A stretch of DNA of 13,146 nucleotides from Burkholderiales bacterium (GTDB lineage: Bacteria; Pseudomonadota; Gammaproteobacteria; Burkholderiales; Burkholderiaceae_A): contig JAURFZ010000031.1 of NCBI GenBank assembly GCA_030834045.1, positions 1-13,146 of the forward strand, given 5' to 3'. The translations under genes and the position numbers were made by a program. Under the pieces are notes generated by a model. The model did no database searches. It was given only the letters and a program-made list of their open reading frames with translations, and had not been told where the DNA came from. Shown here piece after piece: positions 7,131 to 13,146 of the stretch; the stretch's first letter is position 1; the number at the start of each line of letters is the position of its first letter.

Positions 7131-8023
7131 CGCGCCCAGGCGGCAGGAGCGTCACTGAGCCGATCGAAGACCCGTTCCCGCCAGGCATTTGTCTGCTGCG
7201 ACAAGGCGCGAAGCAGTTGGTTGTTAAGCGCGTGGCCAGACTTGTAAGCCGAGTAATGGGCAAGAAGGGGCCGGCCAAGCAGATAGAGATCGCCAATGGC
7301 ATCGAGGGCCTTGTGCATGGCAAATTCGTTGGTCTGACGGAGCCCGCCTTTATTCAGAATTCGACGCTCATCCATGACGATGGCATTGCGCAGGCTGCCG
7401 CCTTGGGCAAGCCCCTTGGCGCGAAGATGATCGACATCGCGCATGAAGCCAAAGGTACGGGCGCGCGCAATCTCATCTAAAAAGGAGGTCTGCGCAAAAT
7501 CAAGCTCAACCTTCTGCCCGGTCTGGTCAATGGCAGGATGCTGAAAGTCAATGGAGAAGGACAGACGAAAGCCGAAGTAGGGCTCGAGGCGGGCGTATTT
7601 TTCGCCATCCCTCACCTCGATGGGGGCGGTCACTTCAACAAACCGCTTAGGCTGGTCCTGCTCGGCAATACCTGCCGAATGAATCAAGTAGACGAAGCTC
7701 GCGGCACTGCCATCCATAATGGGAATCTCGGCCGCATTGACGCCAACCAAGACATTGTCAACGCCAAGACCCGAGAGGGCCGACATAAGGTGCTCCACCG
7801 TTGCCACACGCACCGCGCCACTTGAAAGTGTGGAGGCCATTTGTGTGTCTCCCACGGCGGCTGCATGGCTTGTGATGCGGTTGGGGGGTGGAAGGTCTGT
7901 TCGACAAAAGGTAATGCCCGAGTCGGCGGGTGCAGGCTCAAGCTGCAACTCAACCGGTGCACCGCTGTGCAGACCGATGCCTTGAACGGCAACAGGTCGG
8001 CCCAGGGTGCGCTGGCGTAACAC
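7112..8023 (-). CDS. lpxC: LpxC, UDP-3-O-acyl-N-acetylglucosamine deacetylase
   Basis: LpxC is the zinc enzyme that removes the N-acetyl group from UDP-3-O-acyl-GlcNAc, the committed step of lipid A synthesis, in the cytoplasm. All key residues are present in the 303-residue product: Glu77-His78 in ATVEHLMSAL (general base and zinc ligand), His237 and Asp241 in FAMHKALDAIGD (zinc ligands), and His264 in YKSGHALNN. The N-terminus MLRQRTL followed by GIGLHSG is typical, so I accept the GTG start at 8021-8023. Length matches the family (about 305). No Shine-Dalgarno sequence is obvious. It follows the peroxiredoxin stop by 25 bases, so the two are probably co-transcribed. The last 19 bases overlap dciA on the other strand. 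Confidence 0.99.
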   Translation of the reverse strand: MLRQRTLGRPVAVQGIGLHSGAPVELQLEPAPADSGITFCRTDLPPPNRITSHAAAVGDTQMASTLSSGAVRVATVEHLMSALSGLGVDNVLVGVNAAEIPIMDGSAASFVYLIHSAGIAEQDQPKRFVEVTAPIEVRDGEKYARLEPYFGFRLSFSIDFQHPAIDQTGQKVELDFAQTSFLDEIARARTFGFMRDVDHLRAKGLAQGGSLRNAIVMDERRILNKGGLRQTNEFAMHKALDAIGDLYLLGRPLLAHYSAYKSGHALNNQLLRALSQQTNAWRERVFDRLSDAPAAWARQWSWQ

Positions 8024-8048
8024 GACTTAATAACGACGCTTGAAAAAA

Positions 8049-8552
8049 CTACAGAAGCGCAAGCATGGCCTCGGCACTGCTAACATCAAACTTGCCCGGC
8101 TCTTCCACGTGAAGGGCCTTGACCACACCGTCTTTGACCAGCATGGCATAACGATTGGAGCGAATACCCATGCCGCGACCTGTCAGGTCGAGAGTTAAGT
8201 CGACGGCCTGAGAGAACTCGGCATTGCCATCGCCAAACATACGGACCTTACCCTTTGTGCCAAGCTCGCGTCCCCACGACCCCATAACAAAGGCGTCGTT
8301 GACCGAAACACACCAGACCTCATCGACGCCCTTGGTCTTTAAAGCCGCATTATGCTGAACATAGCCTGGCACGTGCTTGGCCGAACAGGTGGGCGTGTAA
8401 GCCCCAGGCAGGCCAAAAATAACAATGGTCTTGCCCTTCACCATGTCGGCGACCTGAAAGGCGTTCGGCCCCACGGCGCAGCCGGGGGTTTCTTCTTCAA
8501 TAAACTCGTAAAGCGTGACATTGGGCAGTGCCTGCCCGACTTGGATGGTCAT
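8049..8552 (-). CDS. Peroxiredoxin, Prx5 subfamily
   Basis: This is a thiol peroxidase that reduces hydrogen peroxide and organic hydroperoxides in the cytoplasm. The 167-residue product carries the peroxidatic motif PGAYTPTC (Pro49, Thr53, Cys56) and the Prx5 continuation SAKHVPGY. WCVSVNDAFVMGSWG and RSNRYAML supply further conserved residues, including the active-site Arg. Other cysteines are Cys25 and Cys81; I cannot tell whether either is the resolving cysteine. The glutaredoxin domain fused to this enzyme in Haemophilus is absent, so an external thiol donor is expected. GGAG lies 8 bases before the ATG. The gene sits between ftsZ and lpxC, a placement usual in Burkholderiales. An inverted repeat just upstream may separate it from ftsZ transcription. 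Confidence 0.95.
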   Translation of the reverse strand: MTIQVGQALPNVTLYEFIEEETPGCAVGPNAFQVADMVKGKTIVIFGLPGAYTPTCSAKHVPGYVQHNAALKTKGVDEVWCVSVNDAFVMGSWGRELGTKGKVRMFGDGNAEFSQAVDLTLDLTGRGMGIRSNRYAMLVKDGVVKALHVEEPGKFDVSSAEAMLALL

Positions 8553-8560
8553 GGTTTTTT

Positions 8561-8564
8561 CTCC
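8561..8564 (-). promoter_or_regulatory. Ribosome-binding site of the peroxiredoxin gene
   Basis: On the coding strand CTGGAGAAAAAACC precedes the ATG. GGAG lies 8 bases from it and supports this start. The hairpin arm ends about ten bases further upstream, so folding of the leader may affect access. Confidence 0.7.
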
Positions 8565-8574
8565 AGAAAGAGGG

Positions 8575-8601
8575 TGCCTAGGCCAGGCAGTGGCCTAGGC
8601 A
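8575..8601 (-). terminator. Perfect 11-bp inverted repeat between ftsZ and prx; candidate terminator or operator
   Basis: The arms TGCCTAGGCCA and TGGCCTAGGCA are exact reverse complements with a 5-base loop. As minus-strand RNA this forms a stable GC-rich hairpin 37 bases after the ftsZ stop. The following bases (CCCTCTTTCT) are a poor U-tract, so intrinsic termination would be partial at best. Each arm also contains the self-palindromic 8-mer GCCTAGGC, centred 17 bp apart, so a protein-binding operator is an alternative. Plus-strand termination is unlikely, as no T-run follows. Confidence 0.45.
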
Positions 8602-8638
8602 TGGGTTGCATCTAAGAAGCGTAAGAGTAAACCAGTCT

Positions 8639-9865
8639 TTAATCAGCCTGCTTTCGAAGGAAGGCAGGAATGTCCAGGCGGTCCATGCCGCCCTCCTCAA
8701 GCGCAAGCACGCGGGCTGCGGCCTCGCTCTTTGGAGGCTGTCGCCAGATGGCAGGAGCCTCGTAGCCTGCATAGGCATTGCCAGCGGCTGAGCCTTCTTG
8801 AGAACCTGGAGCGGCCTCATAGTCGTTCGCATCGGCCCGAGAACCTGCCATATCATCGGTTCCGGTTCGATAGACAGGCAGCTTCACGGGCGCCACAAGC
8901 TTGGGCCGCTGCACAAGACGGCCAAGGCCCGTGGCCACAACCGTGACGCGAAGGTTGTCGGCCATGGCCTCGTCGTGCACCGTACCAAAAATAATGGTGG
9001 CGTCCTCGGCAGCGAAGTTGCGAATGGTCTCCATGGCCAGCTTGGTTTCTTTAAGCTTTAACGAGCCATTGGCCGTGATATTCACCAGAATACCGCGGGC
9101 ACCCGACAGGTCCACGCCCTCGAGCAAGGGGCTGCGAACCGCCTGTTCGGCCGCGATGCGCGCGCGGTCGGGCCCACTGGCTGTCGCTGTGCCCATCATG
9201 GCCTTGCCCTGCTCGCCCATCACCGTCTTCACGTCTTCGAAGTCCACATTCACAAGCCCTTCGACATTAATAATCTCCGCAATGCCCGCCACGGCGTTGT
9301 TAAGAACGTCATCTGCAGCAGCAAAGGCCTCGAGCTGGGTAATGTCATCACCAAGAACCTCTTCAAGCTTTTCATTAAGAATGACAATCAGGCAGTCCAC
9401 CTTGCCCTGCAGCTCTTCAAGACCCTGCTCGGCCGCACGCATGCGCTTGCCACCTTCAAATGAGAAGGGCTTGGTGACCACGGCCACGGTCAGTGCCCCC
9501 TTGTCCTTGGCGACCTCGGCAACCACAGGCGCTGCTCCCGTGCCGGTTCCACCGCCCATGCCTGCGGTAATGAAAACCATATGCGCGCCATCAAGGGCCT
9601 CGGCAATACGTGCCTTGTCAGACTCCGCAGCCGCGCGGCCCGCCTCAGGCTTTGCGCCTGCACCCAGGCCCGAGCTGCCAAGCTGCAAGGCTAGAGTGCC
9701 TTTTGATTTGGCAAGGCTCTGGGCATCGGTATTGGCGCAGATGAACTCCACGCCCTGCACACCCCGACGAATCATATGGGCAACGGCATTGCCGCCGGCA
9801 CCGCCTACGCCGACAACCTTAATCACCGTCCCGGCTGTTTCTGTTTCAAGCATTTCAAATGACAT
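8639..9865 (-). CDS. ftsZ: FtsZ, tubulin-like cell division GTPase
   Basis: FtsZ polymerises into the Z-ring at midcell and recruits the divisome. The 408-residue product has the GTP-binding N-terminus KVVGVGGAGGNAV (16-28), the tubulin signature GGGTGTG (104-110), and the T7 synergy loop NVDFEDV (206-212) whose Asp208 and Asp211 complete GTP hydrolysis in the neighbouring subunit. A variable linker follows at about 335-390, then the C-terminal peptide DIPAFLRKQAD, which binds FtsA and other partners. Length is slightly above E. coli's 383, mainly through the linker. The start is fixed by AAGGAG 6 bases upstream. It follows ftsA by 23 bases and is followed by an 86-base gap with an inverted repeat, so it may close the division operon. 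Confidence 0.99.
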   Translation of the reverse strand: MSFEMLETETAGTVIKVVGVGGAGGNAVAHMIRRGVQGVEFICANTDAQSLAKSKGTLALQLGSSGLGAGAKPEAGRAAAESDKARIAEALDGAHMVFITAGMGGGTGTGAAPVVAEVAKDKGALTVAVVTKPFSFEGGKRMRAAEQGLEELQGKVDCLIVILNEKLEEVLGDDITQLEAFAAADDVLNNAVAGIAEIINVEGLVNVDFEDVKTVMGEQGKAMMGTATASGPDRARIAAEQAVRSPLLEGVDLSGARGILVNITANGSLKLKETKLAMETIRNFAAEDATIIFGTVHDEAMADNLRVTVVATGLGRLVQRPKLVAPVKLPVYRTGTDDMAGSRADANDYEAAPGSQEGSAAGNAYAGYEAPAIWRQPPKSEAAARVLALEEGGMDRLDIPAFLRKQAD

Positions 9866-9871
9866 ACCTCT

Positions 9872-9877
9872 CTCCTT
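9872..9877 (-). promoter_or_regulatory. Strong Shine-Dalgarno of ftsZ
   Basis: The coding strand reads AAGGAGAGAGGT directly before the ATG, with a 6-base spacer after AAGGAG. It is the best ribosome-binding site seen in the window. This fits the high FtsZ:FtsA protein ratio known in other bacteria. Confidence 0.85.
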
Positions 9878-9888
9878 GGCTTCTTAAT

Positions 9889-11130
9889 TTAGAAATTCCC
9901 CACAAACCATGACTTCATGCGCTGCCAGGTGTCACGGAAACCACCCGTCTGCCTCGACACCACGCCACCGCGTAACCACTGCCGACGTGCCTCCTCGAGC
10001 AACCCCAGGGCAGTGGCATAGCGGGGGCTGCAGACAAGGTCCGCAAGGCTTCCCGAGTACATCGGGCGGGCCACACGAACTTGTTTTAAAAAGACATCTT
10101 CACCAAGCTCGACCATCCCTGGAATCTGGGCAGTTCCGCCGGTGAGCACGATGCCCGATGACAAGAGTTCCTCGTAGCCACTCTCGCGAATAACCTGGGC
10201 GACAAGCGAGAAGAGTTCTTCCACGCGAGGTTCAACCACAGCAGCAAGCGACTGGTGGGAGAGCTGACGGGGCGCACGATCGCCTAAGCCTGGCACCTCA
10301 AAACTTGCGGAAGAGTTGGCAAGGGCCTGCTTGGCCACGGCATAACGCTGCTTGATTTCCTCGGCCTCACTGGTCGGTGTACGCAGGGCCATGGCAATAT
10401 CATTGGTAATCTGATCGCCTGCGATGGGAATAACGGCTGTGTGGCGAATAGCGCCGCCCGAGAAGATAGCGATGTCGGTGGTGCCACCACCCATATCAAC
10501 CAGGGCGACGCCAAGCTCTTTCTCATCCTCGGTCAAGACCGCATGGCTTGAGGCCAGGGGCTGCAGCATAAGTTCGCTCACCTCAAGGCCGCAGCGTCGT
10601 ATGCACTTAATAATGTTCTGGGCGGCGGCAACGGCGCCAGTCACGATATGCACCCGCACTTCAAGCCGGACACCACTCATGCCCAGAGGCTGCCGGACAT
10701 CTTCCTGCCCATCAATCACAAAGTCTTGTGGAAGTACATGCAGAATCTGCTGGTCGGCGGGAATGCTGACCGCGGTTGCCGTTTCAATGACGCGGTCCAC
10801 GTCGGCCTGGGTGACCTCTTTTTCTTTAATGGCCACCATGCCGCTTGAGTTAAAGCTGCGGATATGACTGCCTGCAATGCCTGTCCAGACGGCGTCAATT
10901 TTGCAGTCCGCCATAAGTTCGGCTTCTTCCAGGGCCTTTTGAATGGACGCGACCGTAGCGTCAATGTTGACCACCACGCCCTTTTTTAAGCCTTCGCTTT
11001 CGCACTGACCCAGGCCAACCACCTGAATGCGATCGTCGGGTTCAATTTGCGCAACGACAACTGCAATTTTGGAGGTGCCAATATCGAGGGCAACCAGCAG
11101 ATTCTTCTGGGGGTCACGGGCCATGGCCAT
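9889..11130 (-). CDS. ftsA: FtsA, actin-like Z-ring membrane anchor
   Basis: FtsA is an ATP-binding actin homologue that tethers FtsZ to the inner membrane and recruits later divisome proteins. The 413-residue product shows phosphate-1 (ALDIGTSK, 14-21), the FtsA-specific 1C subdomain (about 88-165), phosphate-2 (VDMGGGTTDIAIF, 211-223), the adenosine motif (IVLTGGTAQIPGM, 327-339) and a C-terminal amphipathic helix (FRDTWQRMKSWFVGNF) that should insert into the membrane. Two ATGs compete: 11130 lies 4 bases after AAGGA and 11124 lies 10 bases after it. The shorter form MARDPQKNLLVALDIG resembles relatives as well or better, so the first two residues are uncertain. The start overlaps the end of ftsQ by 17 bases. 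Confidence 0.98.
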   Translation of the reverse strand: MAMARDPQKNLLVALDIGTSKIAVVVAQIEPDDRIQVVGLGQCESEGLKKGVVVNIDATVASIQKALEEAELMADCKIDAVWTGIAGSHIRSFNSSGMVAIKEKEVTQADVDRVIETATAVSIPADQQILHVLPQDFVIDGQEDVRQPLGMSGVRLEVRVHIVTGAVAAAQNIIKCIRRCGLEVSELMLQPLASSHAVLTEDEKELGVALVDMGGGTTDIAIFSGGAIRHTAVIPIAGDQITNDIAMALRTPTSEAEEIKQRYAVAKQALANSSASFEVPGLGDRAPRQLSHQSLAAVVEPRVEELFSLVAQVIRESGYEELLSSGIVLTGGTAQIPGMVELGEDVFLKQVRVARPMYSGSLADLVCSPRYATALGLLEEARRQWLRGGVVSRQTGGFRDTWQRMKSWFVGNF

Positions 11131-12013
11131 CGGGTCCTTCTAAATGAGATAAAGAGTCAAGGGGAAGGCAGCTTCGCGACTTAAAACCCGGGCGCTTCTG
11201 ACTGCCTGCGGGCAGTGCGCTGGCAGCCACGGCCCGAAAGGCAAATCCATTTGCATAGCGAAGGTCGGCAAGGGCAACTTTCTGCATGCCCGACTTGCTC
11301 TGCAGCGAGGCCTCCAGGCTCTCAAGTCGTACGAGTAGGCCTTGGAGGCGCTCAAGCGGGCTGCTTGGAAGTTGATCGCGGCCAAGCTCAACCAAGAGTC
11401 CACCATCGAGCACCGCCTTCCACGAGAGTTGCTCGGTAAGCTCAAGTCGCGTTAAGACCCTCCTATGCGAGGCAAGGGTTCCCTGCAGTGCTATGGCGCG
11501 CTCCATGACACGCCAATGACTGCCCACCGGTCCAACCAGTCGAGGCATCTGGCAGCCAAGACGCTCTTGAACCTGATCGAGGTCAGCCTCTGCTGAAAAA
11601 AGCTCCCCATAACTGTTTATAAGCTGGCCGTCAGCCCAGATGGCAGTAGGCCGGTGCTCTTCCACCCAGACCAGCAGGCGGTTCGGCCAGACGCGACGCA
11701 TCGACACCTGGCGCACCCAGGCATGGTCTTCAATAACGGCACGAAGGTCATGAAGCGGGGTGGTCAGTGCAGTTCCATGGCCCGCCTGCTCAATAGCCTG
11801 ACGGATATCGGACTTGGTTAGGTTTGCAATGGGAGGCCCAAGAGAGACCACCTGCACGGACCTCAGGGCAAAGGCGGGCTGACCCGCCACCCAGAGCGCA
11901 ACCGCTGCCAGGCCTGCCAAGAGGGCAAGCCAGACAAGGCCAGTGGCAAAACGATTAATGGCCAAGGGCGATCGCCAGAGTGTCTGGGAGGTGCGAAAGA
12001 GCATGCCGATCAT
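11114..12013 (-). CDS. ftsQ: FtsQ, divisome bitopic membrane protein
   Basis: FtsQ links early and late division proteins, binding FtsB-FtsL and FtsK through its periplasmic part. The 299-residue product has a short cytoplasmic N-terminus with Arg7, Arg14 and Arg21, one transmembrane helix (about 24-44), a POTRA domain (about 48-119, with FALRSVQVV and WVRQVSMRRVWPNRLLVWVEEHRP across its end) and the FtsQ beta domain. That domain reaches the conserved strand DLRYANGFAFR (250-260). A basic, Pro/Ser-rich tail of about 39 residues follows and looks poorly conserved. The start codon overlaps the ddl stop (ATGA), which suggests translational coupling; a second ATG at 12002-12004 is possible. The end overlaps ftsA by 17 bases. 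Confidence 0.97.
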   Translation of the reverse strand: MIGMLFRTSQTLWRSPLAINRFATGLVWLALLAGLAAVALWVAGQPAFALRSVQVVSLGPPIANLTKSDIRQAIEQAGHGTALTTPLHDLRAVIEDHAWVRQVSMRRVWPNRLLVWVEEHRPTAIWADGQLINSYGELFSAEADLDQVQERLGCQMPRLVGPVGSHWRVMERAIALQGTLASHRRVLTRLELTEQLSWKAVLDGGLLVELGRDQLPSSPLERLQGLLVRLESLEASLQSKSGMQKVALADLRYANGFAFRAVAASALPAGSQKRPGFKSRSCLPLDSLSHLEGPDGHGP

Positions 12014-12972
12014 GTCTGCGCCTGCCTACCTGGTGCCGGCAAGGCGCACTGCTTGAGACGGGCCGACTTAAGAATCGCAAGGACCAGGTCTTCGTAGCCA
12101 AGGCCAGACTCCCGCGCGGCCATGGGAACCAAGGAGTGGTCGGTCATGCCCGGGCTGGTATTGAGCTCAAGGAGCTGGGGCTGCGCATTGGGCGCATGGT
12201 CGTCCCAGAGGATATCGACCCTGGCCCAGCCCTCACAGTCGAGGGCTTCAAAGGCTTTGCAGCTAAGGGCCTTCATCAGGTCGGCAAGCTCTGAAGGAAT
12301 CGCCGCAGGGCATTCGTAGCGTGTCGCATTGCCAAAGTACTTGTTCTGGTAGTCGTAGGCGCCCTCGGGCGCGACGATTTCAATGACATCCAATGCACGC
12401 ACCGTGCCCCCAGCCTCTTGCAGCAGGCTCACTGTGAACTCCCGACCCGAAACAAAGGCCTCAACAACAACGGCGTCATCAAAATGGCGTGCCTTGGCAA
12501 TGGCCTCGGCAAGCTGGTTTTCAGATTCAATTTTTGTAAAGCCAAGTGAGGAGCCCTCGCGGGAGGGCTTAACCGCCAAGGGAAGGCCCAGGGCCTTAAC
12601 CAGTTCAGCGGGTGAGGCGTCATTGGCTTTAGCAAAGGCTGGCGTTGGGATGCCATGGGTCATCCAGATGCGTTTTGTGATGAGCTTATCCATGGCAAGG
12701 GCCGATGCCATGACACCCGAGCCGGTGTAAGCAATACCCAGTAGCTCCAGAGCCCCCTGCACGCAACCGTCCTCCCCATAGCGCCCATGCAAGGCAATAA
12801 AGACCCTCTCAACCCCTTCTTTAAGGAGGTCCTGCAGCGGCCGCTCGGCCGGATCAAAACCAAAGGCATCAACCCCCCTGGCCTGCAGGGCCTGCAAAAC
12901 GCCTGCTCCTGAGCGCAAGGAGATCTCGCGCTCGGCCGAATGCCCGCCCATAAGAACGGCAACGCGGCTCAT
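12010..12972 (-). CDS. ddl: D-alanine--D-alanine ligase (DdlB type)
   Basis: Ddl joins two D-alanines with ATP in the cytoplasm to make the dipeptide added to the peptidoglycan precursor by MurF. The 320-residue ATP-grasp protein carries GGHSAEREISLRSG (9-22), signature 1 HGRYGEDG (62-69), the serine loop REGSSLGFTK (138-147), the omega-loop region YDYQNKYFG (206-214) and signature 2 LLELNTSPGMTDHSLVP (267-283) with magnesium-binding Asn271. The frame continues upstream for 19 codons, but ATG 12970-12972 gives the family N-terminus MSRVAVLMGG and has GAGG 7 bases before it. Its own start overlaps an upstream stop in the form ATGA, and its stop overlaps ftsQ the same way. Linkage to ftsQ marks it as the division-cluster ddl. 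Confidence 0.98.
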   Translation of the reverse strand: MSRVAVLMGGHSAEREISLRSGAGVLQALQARGVDAFGFDPAERPLQDLLKEGVERVFIALHGRYGEDGCVQGALELLGIAYTGSGVMASALAMDKLITKRIWMTHGIPTPAFAKANDASPAELVKALGLPLAVKPSREGSSLGFTKIESENQLAEAIAKARHFDDAVVVEAFVSGREFTVSLLQEAGGTVRALDVIEIVAPEGAYDYQNKYFGNATRYECPAAIPSELADLMKALSCKAFEALDCEGWARVDILWDDHAPNAQPQLLELNTSPGMTDHSLVPMAARESGLGYEDLVLAILKSARLKQCALPAPGRQAQT

Positions 12973-13146
12973 GAGACAGCCTCGGTTGCCGATGGGCCTA
13001 TGCGCTCGGCAAGCTGCTCGGCGCGGCACTCCTCCTCATCGGCTTCCTCGCAAGCGTTGACGAGCCGAGCGAGATCAGCCTTCCGTTCGTCGGCGCGCCG
13101 CTCCGAGCCGCCTTGCGTTGGGTTCGCGGGTGAGAGCGCACCAGCG
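12969..13146 (-). CDS. Unrecognised 3' end of an upstream gene; murC expected but not recognisable
   Basis: A frame enters at the right edge and runs 58 codons to a TGA that overlaps the ddl ATG as ATGA. That is how a co-translated upstream gene, normally murC, would end. The peptide is hydrophilic and rich in Arg, Glu and Ala (for example RRADERKADLARLVNACEE, then AEQLAERIGPSATEAVS), and I see none of the MurC C-terminal pattern. The last 130 or so bases are much richer in CpG than ddl. It may be a diverged murC tail, another gene, or a foreign or chimeric end. On the opposite strand a start-less frame at 12975-13133 encodes a hydrophobic stretch (WAYALGKLLGAALLLIGFLA). Identity of either is unknown. 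Confidence 0.3.
   Translation of the reverse strand, partial: AGALSPANPTQGGSERRADERKADLARLVNACEEADEEECRAEQLAERIGPSATEAVS
12980..12983 (-). promoter_or_regulatory. Ribosome-binding site supporting the ddl start
   Basis: The coding strand reads CCGAGGCTGTCTC before the ATG at 12972. GAGG with a 7-base spacer supports this start over the longer in-frame extension. Confidence 0.6.

Noticed and set aside
8901..9887. A 328-codon plus-strand open frame opposite ftsZ
   Set aside because: The translation is Ser/Pro/Ala-rich with no recognisable fold, and it mirrors the codon pattern of ftsZ. It is a shadow frame.
12973..13029. A longer Ddl with 19 extra N-terminal residues
   Set aside because: The family begins at about MSRVAVLMGG, and GAGG lies 7 bases before that ATG. 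The extension is Arg-rich and unlike Ddl.
1..13146. tRNA, rRNA, CRISPR array or riboswitch
   Set aside because: Almost all the sequence is coding, with gaps of 86 bases or less. None shows cloverleaf structure, regular spaced repeats or a known riboswitch core.

Overview
The window looks like a Burkholderiales (betaproteobacterial) chromosome. The evidence is the minus-strand gene order ddl-ftsQ-ftsA-ftsZ-peroxiredoxin-lpxC, then dciA on the opposite strand, then secA, argJ and a DUF815 ATPase. A Prx5-type peroxiredoxin between ftsZ and lpxC is, as far as I know, typical of this order. The housekeeping genes are GC-rich: one 60-base line of secA holds 38 G+C. No tRNA, rRNA, CRISPR array or transposase gene was seen, and no gene-free stretch exceeds 300 bases.

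Layout from right to left, in the direction of transcription. A short open frame enters at the right edge, where murC would be expected but is not recognisable, and the last ~130 bases differ in composition. Next come ddl, ftsQ and ftsA, linked by overlaps of 4 and 17 bases, and ftsZ 23 bases later with a strong ribosome-binding site. An 86-base gap with a perfect 11-bp inverted repeat separates ftsZ from the peroxiredoxin gene, which lies 25 bases before lpxC. dciA lies on the plus strand; it overlaps the end of lpxC tail to tail and starts only 17 bases from secA head to head. secA is followed by an AT-rich gene for an RTX metzincin (serralysin-like) protease, which looks like an insertion between secA and argJ. 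argJ and a DUF815 P-loop ATPase overlap by 20 bases, and the latter runs off the left edge.

Functionally, the right half makes peptidoglycan precursor (Ddl), the early divisome (FtsQ, FtsA, FtsZ) and committed lipid A synthesis (LpxC), with a peroxidase between. The centre provides the replicative helicase loader DciA and the Sec motor SecA. The left half serves arginine biosynthesis (ArgJ) plus an ATPase of unknown role. The protease is the accessory element and the most unusual gene. It has an intact HExxHxxGxxH zinc site but glutamine in place of the Met-turn methionine, RTX calcium repeats both before and after the catalytic domain, and a ~120-residue C-terminal domain that may be a secretion or anchoring module.
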